Source: Apostichopus japonicus
Lineage: Eukaryota; Echinodermata; Holothuroidea; Aspidochirotida; Stichopodidae
Direction: 5' to 3'
DNA length: 64,000 bases
NCBI RefSeq assembly: GCF_037975245.1
Contig: NC_092580.1
Span: 22,926,501 to 22,990,500, forward strand
A program made the translations under genes and the position numbers. Shown in pieces: positions 18,701 to 28,715 of the stretch; the first letter of the stretch is position 1, and each line of letters begins with the position of its first letter. Under the pieces are notes generated by a model. It saw only the letters and a program-made list of their open reading frames with translations, was not told where the DNA came from and made no database searches.

Positions 18701-21273
18701 CTTTTTCAGTTTTCTGTGATTTCAGCATGGATTATCTTACGTATTGCAATATTCGTAATAGGTGACAACATTTCTCATTAGGATCACACGTGCGGTTAAA
18801 TGCCTCTTAAGTTATCTAATAAGGTCATTTTGACACCTTTTCCCTCAATAACCGATAATTCAATGAGCGTTATGGCATTTCACTGAGGCATAAACGTGTT
18901 TTATGGACCATCGTTGAATAATACGAGAGTTAACGTATTGTGAATTTGTGTTGCAGGTTTTAAAGATAAATTTATGATTGCATTACGCAGTTGTGTGTAG
19001 TTACTCTGTTAATGTGTTAATGTTTATCTGTTTGAATGTTTGGCCTTTCCCCGCTGTAAATATCCTCGAAGTCCGTCGGACTCTTCTTCATATGTTGTGA
19101 AGTTCCACTCCTGTTAATTGCCACACCATTTTCTTGGCAATTTAGTATAACTTTTTGTACTCAAATCACCGTCCTATCGTACATTGTCTCTCCTAACACT
19201 TCCTTACCGTATACATACAGTACCATACACACACAAACACACACATCGAAGAGCTTGCTGACGGTACAAATAAACCGATGTAAACCAGTGACTCGGTAAA
19301 CATGTAAGAAAGGTTTCGTTAAACAAAATAAACAGAAGAAATGTCTATCTATCTACTGCAATATTTTGGAATAGTAAAATAGACAAGGTTTTCTTAGCAA
19401 AAATTCAAAATTGCGAACTACGTCATCATCAGTGCGTCATCGATTAAAACGGCTGGACTACCAACCAGACCAGTGTACAAATTCTAAGACGAGAAGTGGA
19501 TAAATTATTAAATCACCTGGCCTCACCCCCCCCCCCCCACCGAAATCTGAAGACTTAGACCACTGAAAAACCGATGCATGCACGCACCATCTGCACCCAC
19601 ACACTAAAATGTGAAGATTGTTATTAGCGTAATCTTGTGTTTAAAGCTAATGATATATAAAACCTAAATTATTGTCTAAAATATGCCTCAGGATGCCAAA
19701 CTTTTCTTATGCGGATATACACCCTCCTTAATAACATCCTTCATTTGCCTCTGGTCATTTTAGTATAGGTTCAGCCCTGATACCTACATCCATAGGATGA
19801 GTTTGAGACACTCCTCCCCCCCCCCCCCCACCTCAACCCTTTGTACCTTTGAAATCCTTCGCAAGCCACTTCTCGCGATTCCAGCCGTCAACACTGTGAT
19901 AGAAAAGTTAAAAACAAGATGCAATGTTTGAACTTTATGAATGTCGTGTTGATGGCCTGGGAAGAAGTGCAAAATATTGGACATAACATATCTGTTGTGG
20001 TCCTTCTCGGTTAAACATTTCGGTGGCTGTTAGTTTGTCGGGAATACAGATCGAACGACGAATATCACTAAAAAACATCACCGATCAAGAAGCCAAAACA
20101 TTGATTTGAAGTGTTTATTCGGACGGTGATTCAATTACAACTGGTAAGAAATTACGATGAGCTTTTACATGGGAAGCATGAACATGCTATATACGTCTCT
20201 GAGAATGTGATGAGATTATCTACTTTCCAGCCAATCAGAATGCTAGATTTTATCACAATGATAAAACTTAGGACCAATCATTTCTTCAGCAGCGTTACCC
20301 TTCCTGTATTGAAACGAAATATGAAGATCTGAAGTTTTGACAGAAGTTTGACAATGTGTTTATTATCCGATAGACAGACAGGTTTGTCCTCACGGACTGG
20401 AATATAGTGAGACCATTTGAAATACAAAGTGCAACAAAGTGGCTTAGAGTGTATAGCTTCATCACCAAGTCCATGTATGCATATGCAAAATTCAGTATAT
20501 GCAGCCATCAATGAGGTCTCCACAGATGGTAGAAGCGCCCACCCCCCCCCCTCCTCCTTCCCATCATGAAACGGATTTTTTTCAAAGTTAAATTTGAAGT
20601 AGCTGATCACTATAATCTATGATCTATATGATCTATGATATATATAGCTCGTAATCATTATATTTAAAATTATTATAAATGAAACAAACAACATTTGATC
20701 GAAAGCCAGCTCAGGTTTCAGCTTAGTGATAACATATGTTAAAACCAACTGGTTTATATTAACCGTAATAAAACTGGAGACTTGAGCAAGTATAAATATG
20801 ACATCATTACTATAAGTCCCCTATGCTTGAGTTTCTAAAACTATTCTTTACTTCTTTCCAAGCCAGCTTTCCGTTGTTAAGTTACTTATGTAAGTTTTCT
20901 TTCTTTATTAGTAAGATATTTTCTGCAATAGAGGTAAATAGGTCAAATGTTGGATCTAAAACATTGAAATTCTTAACATGAGTCTTAAAAGAGGATGTGG
21001 TTTCGGTTACTAATTTTAATATCACTTGGAAAAAGATGAGGAGATAAACAAAGGAAAGTGAAAGGTTTCAACTCCTAATCACACTATAGCATCACAGGTA
21101 TAGATAAAATGGCAGCCACTGACACGACTCTTAATTATTTATATCTCCTATAAACGGTAAAATAGTTTATTTACAAATTGGGCAGGGGTGGGGGGGGAGG
21201 GGCGTATTCATCACAACGATTAATTGGTGGGTGCACTGATGTGATAACGTCGCAAGAGTTGAAGATATAGGCC

Positions 21274-21279
21274 TTTATT
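21274..21279 (-). promoter_or_regulatory. Candidate poly(A) signal of the Tctex1 gene
   Basis: TTTATT on the plus strand reads AATAAA on the minus strand, about 200 bases downstream of the stop. The spacing is plausible; there is no other evidence. Confidence 0.4.
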
Positions 21280-21477
21280 AACAAACTTGGAAGTGTAAAC
21301 TTAAATATACCTGTTTCAGTACAGCTGCAATACGAAAACTGAACTTCTCACATAGTCTGTTAATTCTCTGAAGAAAAGACCTAGGCTTATATATTGGACA
21401 AAGCTTAACAAGATTTTCGGAAATATCGTTAGAATATTAAACAAACACAAGATGAAAAAGAGGTTTTCTGCTCAACT

Positions 21478-22164
21478 CTAGTCCATATATACGGCAAAAA
21501 CGGTCGCCACTGCAAACATGGTATCATTCTCGTACGTTGCACTCGCAAAGTTATCCGTGTCGGCGTTCCATAGAAATTTACTCGCCACTTGAATATCTTG
21601 TGTCTGCCTTGATCCAATATCTACTCGTGATATTAATTTGTAACGCTTAAAGCCCAATGATTTCGCACTGTCTTTGATATCTTCAGCTATCTGTTTAGCC
21701 GATACAGATGCCCGTTTTGGATTGTATTGTTCCATTGTCAAGAAACGTTCCAATATTTCACTCATATATTGTTCCATTTTCTTTATACTGAAACGTTCTT
21801 TTTCTACAGGTTCCGTCCGGAATTTGTTCCAGTGAAGAGAATCGTAATCTGGCGTGGTACTGTCAGGTTCTTCATTGGGGCGTCTATATTTCCACCACAT
21901 CGACGTGGCTACGTTACGTCCGAAGTACAGTCCCCGTACCTTTCCCGTTGTTGTCTCTGACGTCTCCTCGTGACGGTCCCTTAAGCTAACATCGCCATCG
22001 CTTCCGGCACTTTTTAACAAAATGGCCGCTTCGGCAACTCGTCGAACAATGGGTTTCTGTAGTTCCTGTGACATTGCTTTACCAACTGCCGAAATAGACA
22101 TCGGAACTTTTCTTGGGGCGTGTACGCTTTCACTGATTCTTGAACTAATTTCACTGCCTTCCAT
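21478..22164 (-). CDS. Tctex1 domain-containing protein (dynein light chain family), 228 aa
   Basis: Members of this family are light chains of cytoplasmic or axonemal dynein or related ciliary factors. The C-terminal half (about 115-228) carries the Tctex1 fold signature: RTEPVEKERFSIKKMEQYM, ILERFL, then SAKQIAEDIKDSAKSLGFKR, YKLISRVDIGSRQTQDIQVA, SKFLWNADTDNFASATYEND and the terminal FAVATVFAVYMD. The first 110 residues are low complexity, Ser/Thr/Arg-rich, like the N-terminal tails of the TCTEX1D (DYNLT2-5) proteins rather than the short classical DYNLT1/3. ATG at 22162-22164, TAG at 21478-21480. The whole protein is in one exon, as in some single-exon family members or a retrocopy. The frame is intact, so it is probably functional. 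The subfamily cannot be settled by eye. Confidence 0.9.
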   Translation of the reverse strand: MEGSEISSRISESVHAPRKVPMSISAVGKAMSQELQKPIVRRVAEAAILLKSAGSDGDVSLRDRHEETSETTTGKVRGLYFGRNVATSMWWKYRRPNEEPDSTTPDYDSLHWNKFRTEPVEKERFSIKKMEQYMSEILERFLTMEQYNPKRASVSAKQIAEDIKDSAKSLGFKRYKLISRVDIGSRQTQDIQVASKFLWNADTDNFASATYENDTMFAVATVFAVYMD

Positions 22165-24005
22165 GTCTCTCTGTATAGCCTAGCCTATATGCAATATAGG
22201 TGCGTTTGAGTTGTATAACACGATATGCCGCATATATAGTTAATAATAAAGAATATAGTTTCTATGGCAATGAAGCTGTAAAGTCAGTGTCTCAAAGTTG
22301 TCATATTTTTTAATGCATGTTTGATTGTTTGAAGCTACGGTGACATTCAGTTTACCCTTATCTTCAGTATTTACTGCAAGTGAGACCCAACAGCAAAATT
22401 ATTTATCATGAGTTAAATGAAAAATATTTACCGCCACAGAATGATGCAGCTGCGTAGCTTCAATCACGCCTATAAACAACTGCGAGAATATTAGCTCATA
22501 TAGCACTTTATGCCCAAAAAAGCATAGGCCTATCTCGTTCTCTTATCCCCCCAAAAAAGCAATATCCTCTCAGCTAAATACAGTAATCTGCTCGATATTT
22601 TCGATTCCTTACAAACGACGTGACTGCCACAAAAACATAACATGTAACACTATATTAAGCGAAGAGTGCTTTTTAGATTAATTGTTGTGTGAAACAGTCT
22701 TGTTGGATAAAGTCCGAAGAATGTTTGCATAAGTCTGTTATTTTCGATTGTGCATCACACGGTTGCTATGTGCTCTGCCATTTTATCTCGTCAAACAGCT
22801 CAGGCCTAATTAAAATCCGCGTCACGGAAACGGTCAGGAAACTCGTTAATGTGGTAATGCTAACTGCAGGGTATAAATCTTCATGTTAGGTATAGGCCGA
22901 CTGATGGTCTTGTCTGGTATATCTTCTAACAGTCGCTGTGTACATGAGTGCCAGAATTTTGTCATTTTTTTTGTATCGCCGACTGGCAAACTGAGTCTAA
23001 TGTAACGAATTGCATTTTACGCGTGTGCACATATTTATAGATATCTCTCTTATAAATTAGTACGTTAGTTACCATGCATGCTGTTGCAACAAACTTCCGA
23101 GTGAATTGCGTAATAAACAACCTTAATCAAAGTAGGCATTGATTCTACTATGTAGTAATATTTCGTTCCTTCCCACAATGAAACAGCCAAGTTGCTCATT
23201 TTTTTCCAATGATGTTCCGCCGTTATAAGACACAAAATTATAGTTCAGGTTTTACTGGACTCAATGACAAAGGCTATAAGCCGATAAAATCGACTTTGCA
23301 AGATAGAGGCTAGTATTGTCTCTTATAGGAGACCAAACAATAAAGAAATAATAAAGAACGTATTGAGTAGTCTGGAAGGTTCCTTCATACAAGTGAGTGT
23401 TTTTCTATTTAAAATAACTAACAGATATCAAATGAGTTTGTCAACGGATAGTAGGTATAGTATAGTCCACTGATTACGTTCAGATATATTTACATTGTAA
23501 CCCCTCCTAAACATGGCCGCCCAGACTAGGCTAACAATTTACGTAAGACATATACAAGTGGTTCAGCAAATCATATTTGTTTTTCTATTCAATCGACGAT
23601 CTTAGATCCATTTATATATCCTCCGGAATGCCTCCAATGTTTACAAATAAACTCATAAGAGAACATGATCTATTCATAGAATCAAGGCTTCAGTTTCTAG
23701 TAAACATTTAACATATAAAGCCTAAATACAAATGAAGTAATGAAGGGAGGGTTAGGAAGAGCTCTTCTCGTGCGATTATGGCAGGTGAAAATAGAAGTGG
23801 ATAATTGTGTCGACAGACATTCGGAAGGGTATAAATAGATATCCATACATCGATTTGTCAAGAAATGGTCGTCTTGGCACTTATACGTTGTCGTACGGTT
23901 TGTATTTGCGGGGCCCCCCTCCCTCCCCCTCCCCGCAAAAAACCCATATTGTATTAAAAGGTGATGTGTCTCTTCGGTGTACGGTGTTATAGCTATTCAC
24001 TATCT

Positions 24006-24171
24006 ATCTTTTCCAACCACTCATATAGCCACCACTCCGATTATGTACTCATCAACCGATCCATATATAAAGCACTGGAAAATGTTTGACAAGGTGACTA
24101 CAGAAAAGATATTATTTATATAATTTCTCTTCCAATAAATGATAAATTTGCAACAAACAAGTGAGGATATA
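24006..24171. repeat. Diverged direct repeat, copy A (mate 24308-24462)
   Basis: It shares, in order with its mate, the motifs ACTGGAAAATGTTTG, CAATAAATGATAAATTTGCA (AATAATTTATCAAAGTTGCA in the mate) and GAGGATATA. The two copies are offset by about 300 bases, suggesting an old local duplication. Unit function is unknown. Confidence 0.65.
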
Positions 24172-24307
24172 TCCGCACCCCACCCCTCCCTTCCAACGGC
24201 ACTATCCGCATAGACTCATTGCTGTTTAGTTGTTCTATTGCTTTAATGAGTGATCTATGCATACTGGTGTATTAGCTATTATATACGGTATTTATATCTA
24301 CATATCA

Positions 24308-24462
24308 ATCCATCCTTCCATTCACTCATCCACCCATCGAACCATCCATCCATATATGAAAACTGGAAAATGTTTGTCATAGATGCAAAATAAAAATATA
24401 TATCACATATATTTACTTTTACAATAATTTATCAAAGTTGCAAGAAACAATTGAGGATATAC
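24308..24462. repeat. Diverged direct repeat, copy B (mate 24006-24171)
   Basis: Same motif order as copy A, with an additional CCAT-rich lead (CATCC/CCATC units at 24309-24353). Confidence 0.65.
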
Positions 24463-24738
24463 TTTCATAAACCAAACAGAAAGCATAGCGTCATTATGCC
24501 CGAGGAAAGAGGTATTTGCATAATTAGGGAGAACAAACTAGACCAACGTGTACAGTTTAATGTAAAGATTCTTAACTAAATATGGCAATATGATGAATTC
24601 CATTAATTGCGTTTGCAACATTACCGTAGGCACGGAGGAGGGGAGGGGGGGGGGGTTGACATGGCGAAACGTGTCCTCCCTCCTATTTTTGTATATGCAC
24701 ATTTTTGTGAAGGCTTAAATTGGAACTGCTACTTCATA

Positions 24739-25994
24739 CAGGGGCGTATCCAGGATTTTCCAATAGGGGGGGGCGCCAGGCATGAATGATCGCCGTCCTG
24801 GGGGATGGGTCTAAGGGGAGGGGTGTACAATTTTTGCTTTCAAGGAAGGGCTGAAATGCAAAATGGTGTCATATGCATGGGCGGCAATCCGTACTTCCGA
24901 GTGGGGGGGGGATATGACCTTGTTGACTATCTAAGCGTAGCGCCACCATGAGTTGGCGCGAAGCGTACAAGAAAATTTTGGGATTAACAAACCCTCTAGA
25001 TGGCCGGAAACGGCACTTCCCGAGGTTTCCAAGCGGCATATACCCAACTTTAAAATAGGGATGTCATGTCCAAAATATTCATAATCAGGATCCAAAATAC
25101 TTTTTTTTTAATTTCGGGTGTTATTTTGGGAAAATTGCCCCTGTCAATCTTGTTTCAGGCGCAACGTTAGAATGTTCGAGAGCTCTGTTATATTATTCGA
25201 TGAAGAAAATGGCCTCATGCAGGCTATTATAGGCCTATACACATGCAATACACAATTACATGAGATTCTCAGCTGTTCGAGGGAACATGTACGTGTGTAG
25301 GCCTACTATAGGGCCTATATGAATACTATGAGGGTGCATATATGTACTATATCAATACCGTGGGCGCAATAATACATTTTGTTGTTATAGGGCCAATGAA
25401 GCCTACAGTCAACTATTTTGCTTTATAAAGACGCTTTATTTGAAAAGATCGCACTGCGTTTATGGTAGGCGAGAAATGAAGCTAAAAAAGAGCCGTACAT
25501 TAACGAAGATGCATAAATGTAGGCATGAAAATATTCTTATCCCTGGCATTTGGTGGGGGGGGATAGGGTGCATTACATCCCCTCCACCCATTTTCATGGG
25601 GGGATATATCCCCGCTCCACCCAGGATCGCCGCCCATGGCCATATGTGATCCATTTTCGACCTTAATAATAAGCAACATTTCCAGTAAATATGGACACAA
25701 AATGCACAATTTAGTATGGCTGGCATGTCATTTAGTGTTTATAGTGATAATACAAACACAATTACCATCTATGTTTCTAAAACTATTATGCCGCCGAACT
25801 TCGCCAGAACCTTTTTTTGGCAAACAAAAAATAAAGCATACGGGAGGGGGGGGGGGTTGAGCGATCACCGACATCTCACATAAAGGTCGTCATCAATTTT
25901 TTTTTTTTTTTTTTTTTTCCTAAACTTTTTTTTTTTGGGTGACGGCCAATAGGGGGGGCGCGCGCCTGTTGCGCCCCCCCTGGATACGCCCCTG
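24739..25994. mobile_element. Outer hAT-like non-autonomous element, split by a nested element
   Basis: The ends are a perfect inverted repeat: CAGGGGCGTATCCAGG at 24739 and CCTGGATACGCCCCTG ending at 25994. Both ends are followed inward by CCAATAGGGGGGG-type sequence. Immediate flanks share TCATA (24734-24738 and 25995-25999), which is shorter than the 8-bp duplication expected for hAT, so superfamily assignment is tentative. No transposase is visible. Removing the nested element and its duplication leaves about 485 bases. Confidence 0.75.
24876..25638. mobile_element. Inner hAT-like element nested in another element
   Basis: Inverted ends CATGGGCGGCAATCC and GGATCGCCGCCCATG delimit 763 bases. 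The flanking octamers GTCATATG (24868-24875) and GCCATATG (25639-25646) differ at one base, fitting an 8-bp hAT target duplication. The interior has no transposase frame. It lies inside the element at 24739-25994 and is therefore the younger insertion. Confidence 0.82.
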
Positions 25995-26675
25995 TCATAA
26001 ATGTAGTCACAATGATGGAAAGGATAGCACCTTACCCCCTTCCCCAAAGACATTCTCATTGAGAATAGGACACCCTCTTGAACTCTCCCTCCCCCTGGGT
26101 GGACATCAACCAATGTTGTGCCCCTTCAATTGAGGCTCTGCACTAAGGGCCTGGCTGGTTTGTAAGACAAAAACAAAAGCATTCACTCGGCCATCGATAG
26201 CCAAAAGATTGTCTCGATGGATTCGTGAAAATCGAGCTTAAAAGAAAAAAGGGAAGGAAATTAGACCATTACCCCACTTTTTTCCCCCTCAAATGGGTTC
26301 CCAGGGAAATAGTTTTCAATTGTCAAATTAATTGGAAAGAAGATAGAATCATTTGATGAAATCTTTGAGTGAAGTATGATAATATCGTTCACGTGTCCAA
26401 CACAGATGTCAGCTAACAACCATTAATTTTAAATGAAGATCGATAAAGGTACTTTTATATGTTTCATGAGGCACAACAAAGGGGTCGACAGGGATAAATG
26501 GGGAAAAATTGGAAAGAAAAGAAAATTGATCATAAGCAACATGTTAATTTTCACATGACGGCGAAGAAACCCTTTGAAATGCAAGTTTGATTAACATGAG
26601 AGATTATGTTGTGTTGCTTTCTGTTTGAACTATAGCTGCATGGCGGTTGCGTGAAGTACACCCACATATTTCAAT
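25995..26675. other. Intergenic, nothing recognised
   Basis: No coding or structural feature stands out between the nested elements and the downstream LINE remnant. Confidence 0.5.
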
Positions 26676-27332
26676 TTCCAATTTATTTCTCATATGTTTT
26701 GTACAAGGTTAATACAACACTAACATTACAGTGGGAAAGGGTAACATAGTGAAGGACACTAGAAAAACAGCAAGGCTGTTATCTTAGCTAGTGACCAAGT
26801 AGAACGAAAAACCAAACCGAACAGATTTCCTTTTATCATAAGCAAATTATTTTCTCTGTGTAAGAGGTTAGTCGGAAAACGTCTAGGCTTGTTCATAAGA
26901 AGCTTAATTAACCTATTTTGTATGGTTTGAAGCGGTCTGAAATATGACGATTTGGCGGTGCCGTAAATTTCGATGGCATATCTTAGCTAGAATAAATAAA
27001 AGAATTGTAGATTTGAGTTGCAAAAGCTTCAGAGAGAATTCCACTTAGGTTGTAAAAAAATACCAATATACTTTACCAGGGATTGACAGAGTTATAGTTA
27101 ATGTGGTTCACCCACGGAAGCTTATCATCAATAATTAATCTTAAATACTTCGTACTTTGACGCATTGCAGCTTGCAACACCATTAAAAGTAAAATTGTAA
27201 TGACAGGAGTGACTTGTATCTTTTGCATCCAAAATGGTGTAATTAGTTTTCCCTAAGTGGAGGGGAGGGTAAGCATATTTCAGTTTAAGAGTTTGAGTGG
27301 CCTTATGTATGTATGCGTGTGTGTGTCCGTGA

Positions 27333-27333
<1 letters not shown>

Positions 27334-27363
<30 letters not shown>

Positions 27364-27369
27364 TGTATG
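27334..27369. repeat. (GTAT)n microsatellite
   Basis: About eight uninterrupted ATGT tetranucleotide units inside the LINE remnant. Confidence 0.9.
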
Positions 27370-28284
27370 ATTCACCTAAGCATATTATTAGTTTACAATC
27401 GTTACCAAACAGGAAACATTAGTGTCATCTGCAAAGATACGTGTATAGAGATGTTGGGCACCGCTGTACGAATATCGTTGACATAAATTAGAAAGAGCAG
27501 GGGTCTCAGGACAGATCCATGGAGACACCGGTATTAACGTTTAAGTAATTTAAGAGTTAGTATATTATTAACATGAATGCATTGCCTTTTGTTGTGTTAA
27601 TAGCTAGCCATGAGATCATGTGCCGTTCCACGACCCCATAGTGATATAACTTTGTTTTGTTTTTTAAAAGAATAGAGTGATCGACGGTGTCAAAGGCGTT
27701 CTTAAGGTCAAGATATAAACCTAACACATTATTACTCACATCAAGCTGAGAACGAATAGTATTAAAGTTTCTAGCAAAGCATGAATTGTTGAATGACATT
27801 CTCTAAATTCTAAAACAAAACCCAAGTCTCTTCTCAATAACACTCTCCATTAGTTTGTTACAACAAGATAAAACACTTTGGGGCCTGTAATTCTCAGGGA
27901 GACTAGAATCGACCTTCATGTATGACTTTGGCAACCTTTAACGCATCTGGGTTGGTCCCAGTTTGAAAAACACTGTTAAATATATGAACAAGATCAAGAA
28001 CTTTATCGTGGTTAGTAGACTTAAAAAGCTTAGAGGTAATGCCATCTAAAGCCGGAGCTTTGTTAGGCTTAAGTGTATTTATACGCTTGTACAGTAGACT
28101 TTCGTCAGCAGAAACTGGAGAAAGGAAAATAGTTCTGGGAACCGAGTTTCTCAAGTATTCTAGAGGATTAACGGAGAAAGACAGACTTTGGCAGAGTGTG
28201 CCACGAATAGAGAAAAAGTGTATATTTATTGAAGATATTGGCCACGTCATGATATTTTCTGAGTACTGAAGGCCTTTGTTGAAG

Positions 28285-28657
28285 CAGTGGCGTCGCCAGG
28301 GGATGGCCTGGGGGGAGGTGGACTCGTGCCCTCCCCTTCCCCATAGGTGCCCCCTCCACTGACGCTATTTGTAGTGTTAAAAAATACTCAAGCAAAAACT
28401 TTATCTGCCTCAATTAACAATATAAATATAGGACAGACTAATCCCGAAAATTCTTGAACATAAAGTTACTTCAAATTGCAAAATATAGCACCAGGTTGCA
28501 TCTAAGGACCCTTAATTAATCAAATATTTCTCAAAGGGGAGGGGGAACCCCTTATCCCCCTCCCCAGGACAGTGTTCACAAATTAACATTGTTACCCATA
28601 ATTGAGTGCTGTTCCCCCCTGTGCCCCTCAATATTGAAATGTCTGACGACACCACTG
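28285..28657. mobile_element. hAT-like MITE inserted into a LINE remnant
   Basis: Left end CAGTGGCGTCGCCAGG and right end GTCTGACGACACCACTG form an imperfect terminal inverted repeat. The length (373 bp), CAGTGGCG start and G/C tracts match the MITE at 5627-5998. Flanking octamers TGTTGAAG and CTTAGAAG agree at 5 of 8 positions, an eroded duplication. LINE coding sequence is recognisable on both sides. Confidence 0.72.
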
Positions 28658-28715
28658 CTTAGAAGACAGAAGTAACAGGTGATGATTGGGTCTTCTCTTT
28701 ACCTATCATATTAAA

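Larger units (their letters stand above)
17264..21477. other. Intergenic between the GPCR and Tctex1 genes
   Basis: No gene is recognised. It contains a TA-rich block (18548-18692), C-homopolymer runs near 19527, 19817 and 20541, and a CA-rich stretch near 19221. A minus-strand AATAAA at 21274-21279 fits the Tctex1 transcript. Confidence 0.5.
22165..24738. other. Intergenic, 5' flank of the Tctex1 gene
   Basis: No gene is recognised. It contains a diverged direct repeat pair (24006-24171 and 24308-24462) and C/G homopolymer runs near 23910 and 24645. Confidence 0.5.
26676..28714 (-). pseudogene. CR1/Jockey-type LINE remnant, interrupted by a MITE
   Basis: Reading right to left, conceptual translation across frameshifts gives NPLEYLRNSVPRTIFL and LKPNKAPALDGITSKLF (about 28150-28020), then LYLDLKNAFDTVDHSILL (about 27720-27665), GSVLRPLLFLIYVNDI (about 27520-27475), FADDTNVS (about 27435-27415) and a thumb-like SKYLRLIIDDKLPWVNHINY. 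The order and motifs are those of non-LTR reverse transcriptases of the CR1/Jockey group. The 3' end carries AATAAA within CATATGAGAAATAAATTGG near 26690. Sequence resembling the upstream part (GKEKTQSSPVTSVF, 28670-28714) lies on the far side of the MITE at 28285-28657. The 5' end is truncated where satellite DNA begins. It has lost its reading frame and is inactive. Confidence 0.82.
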
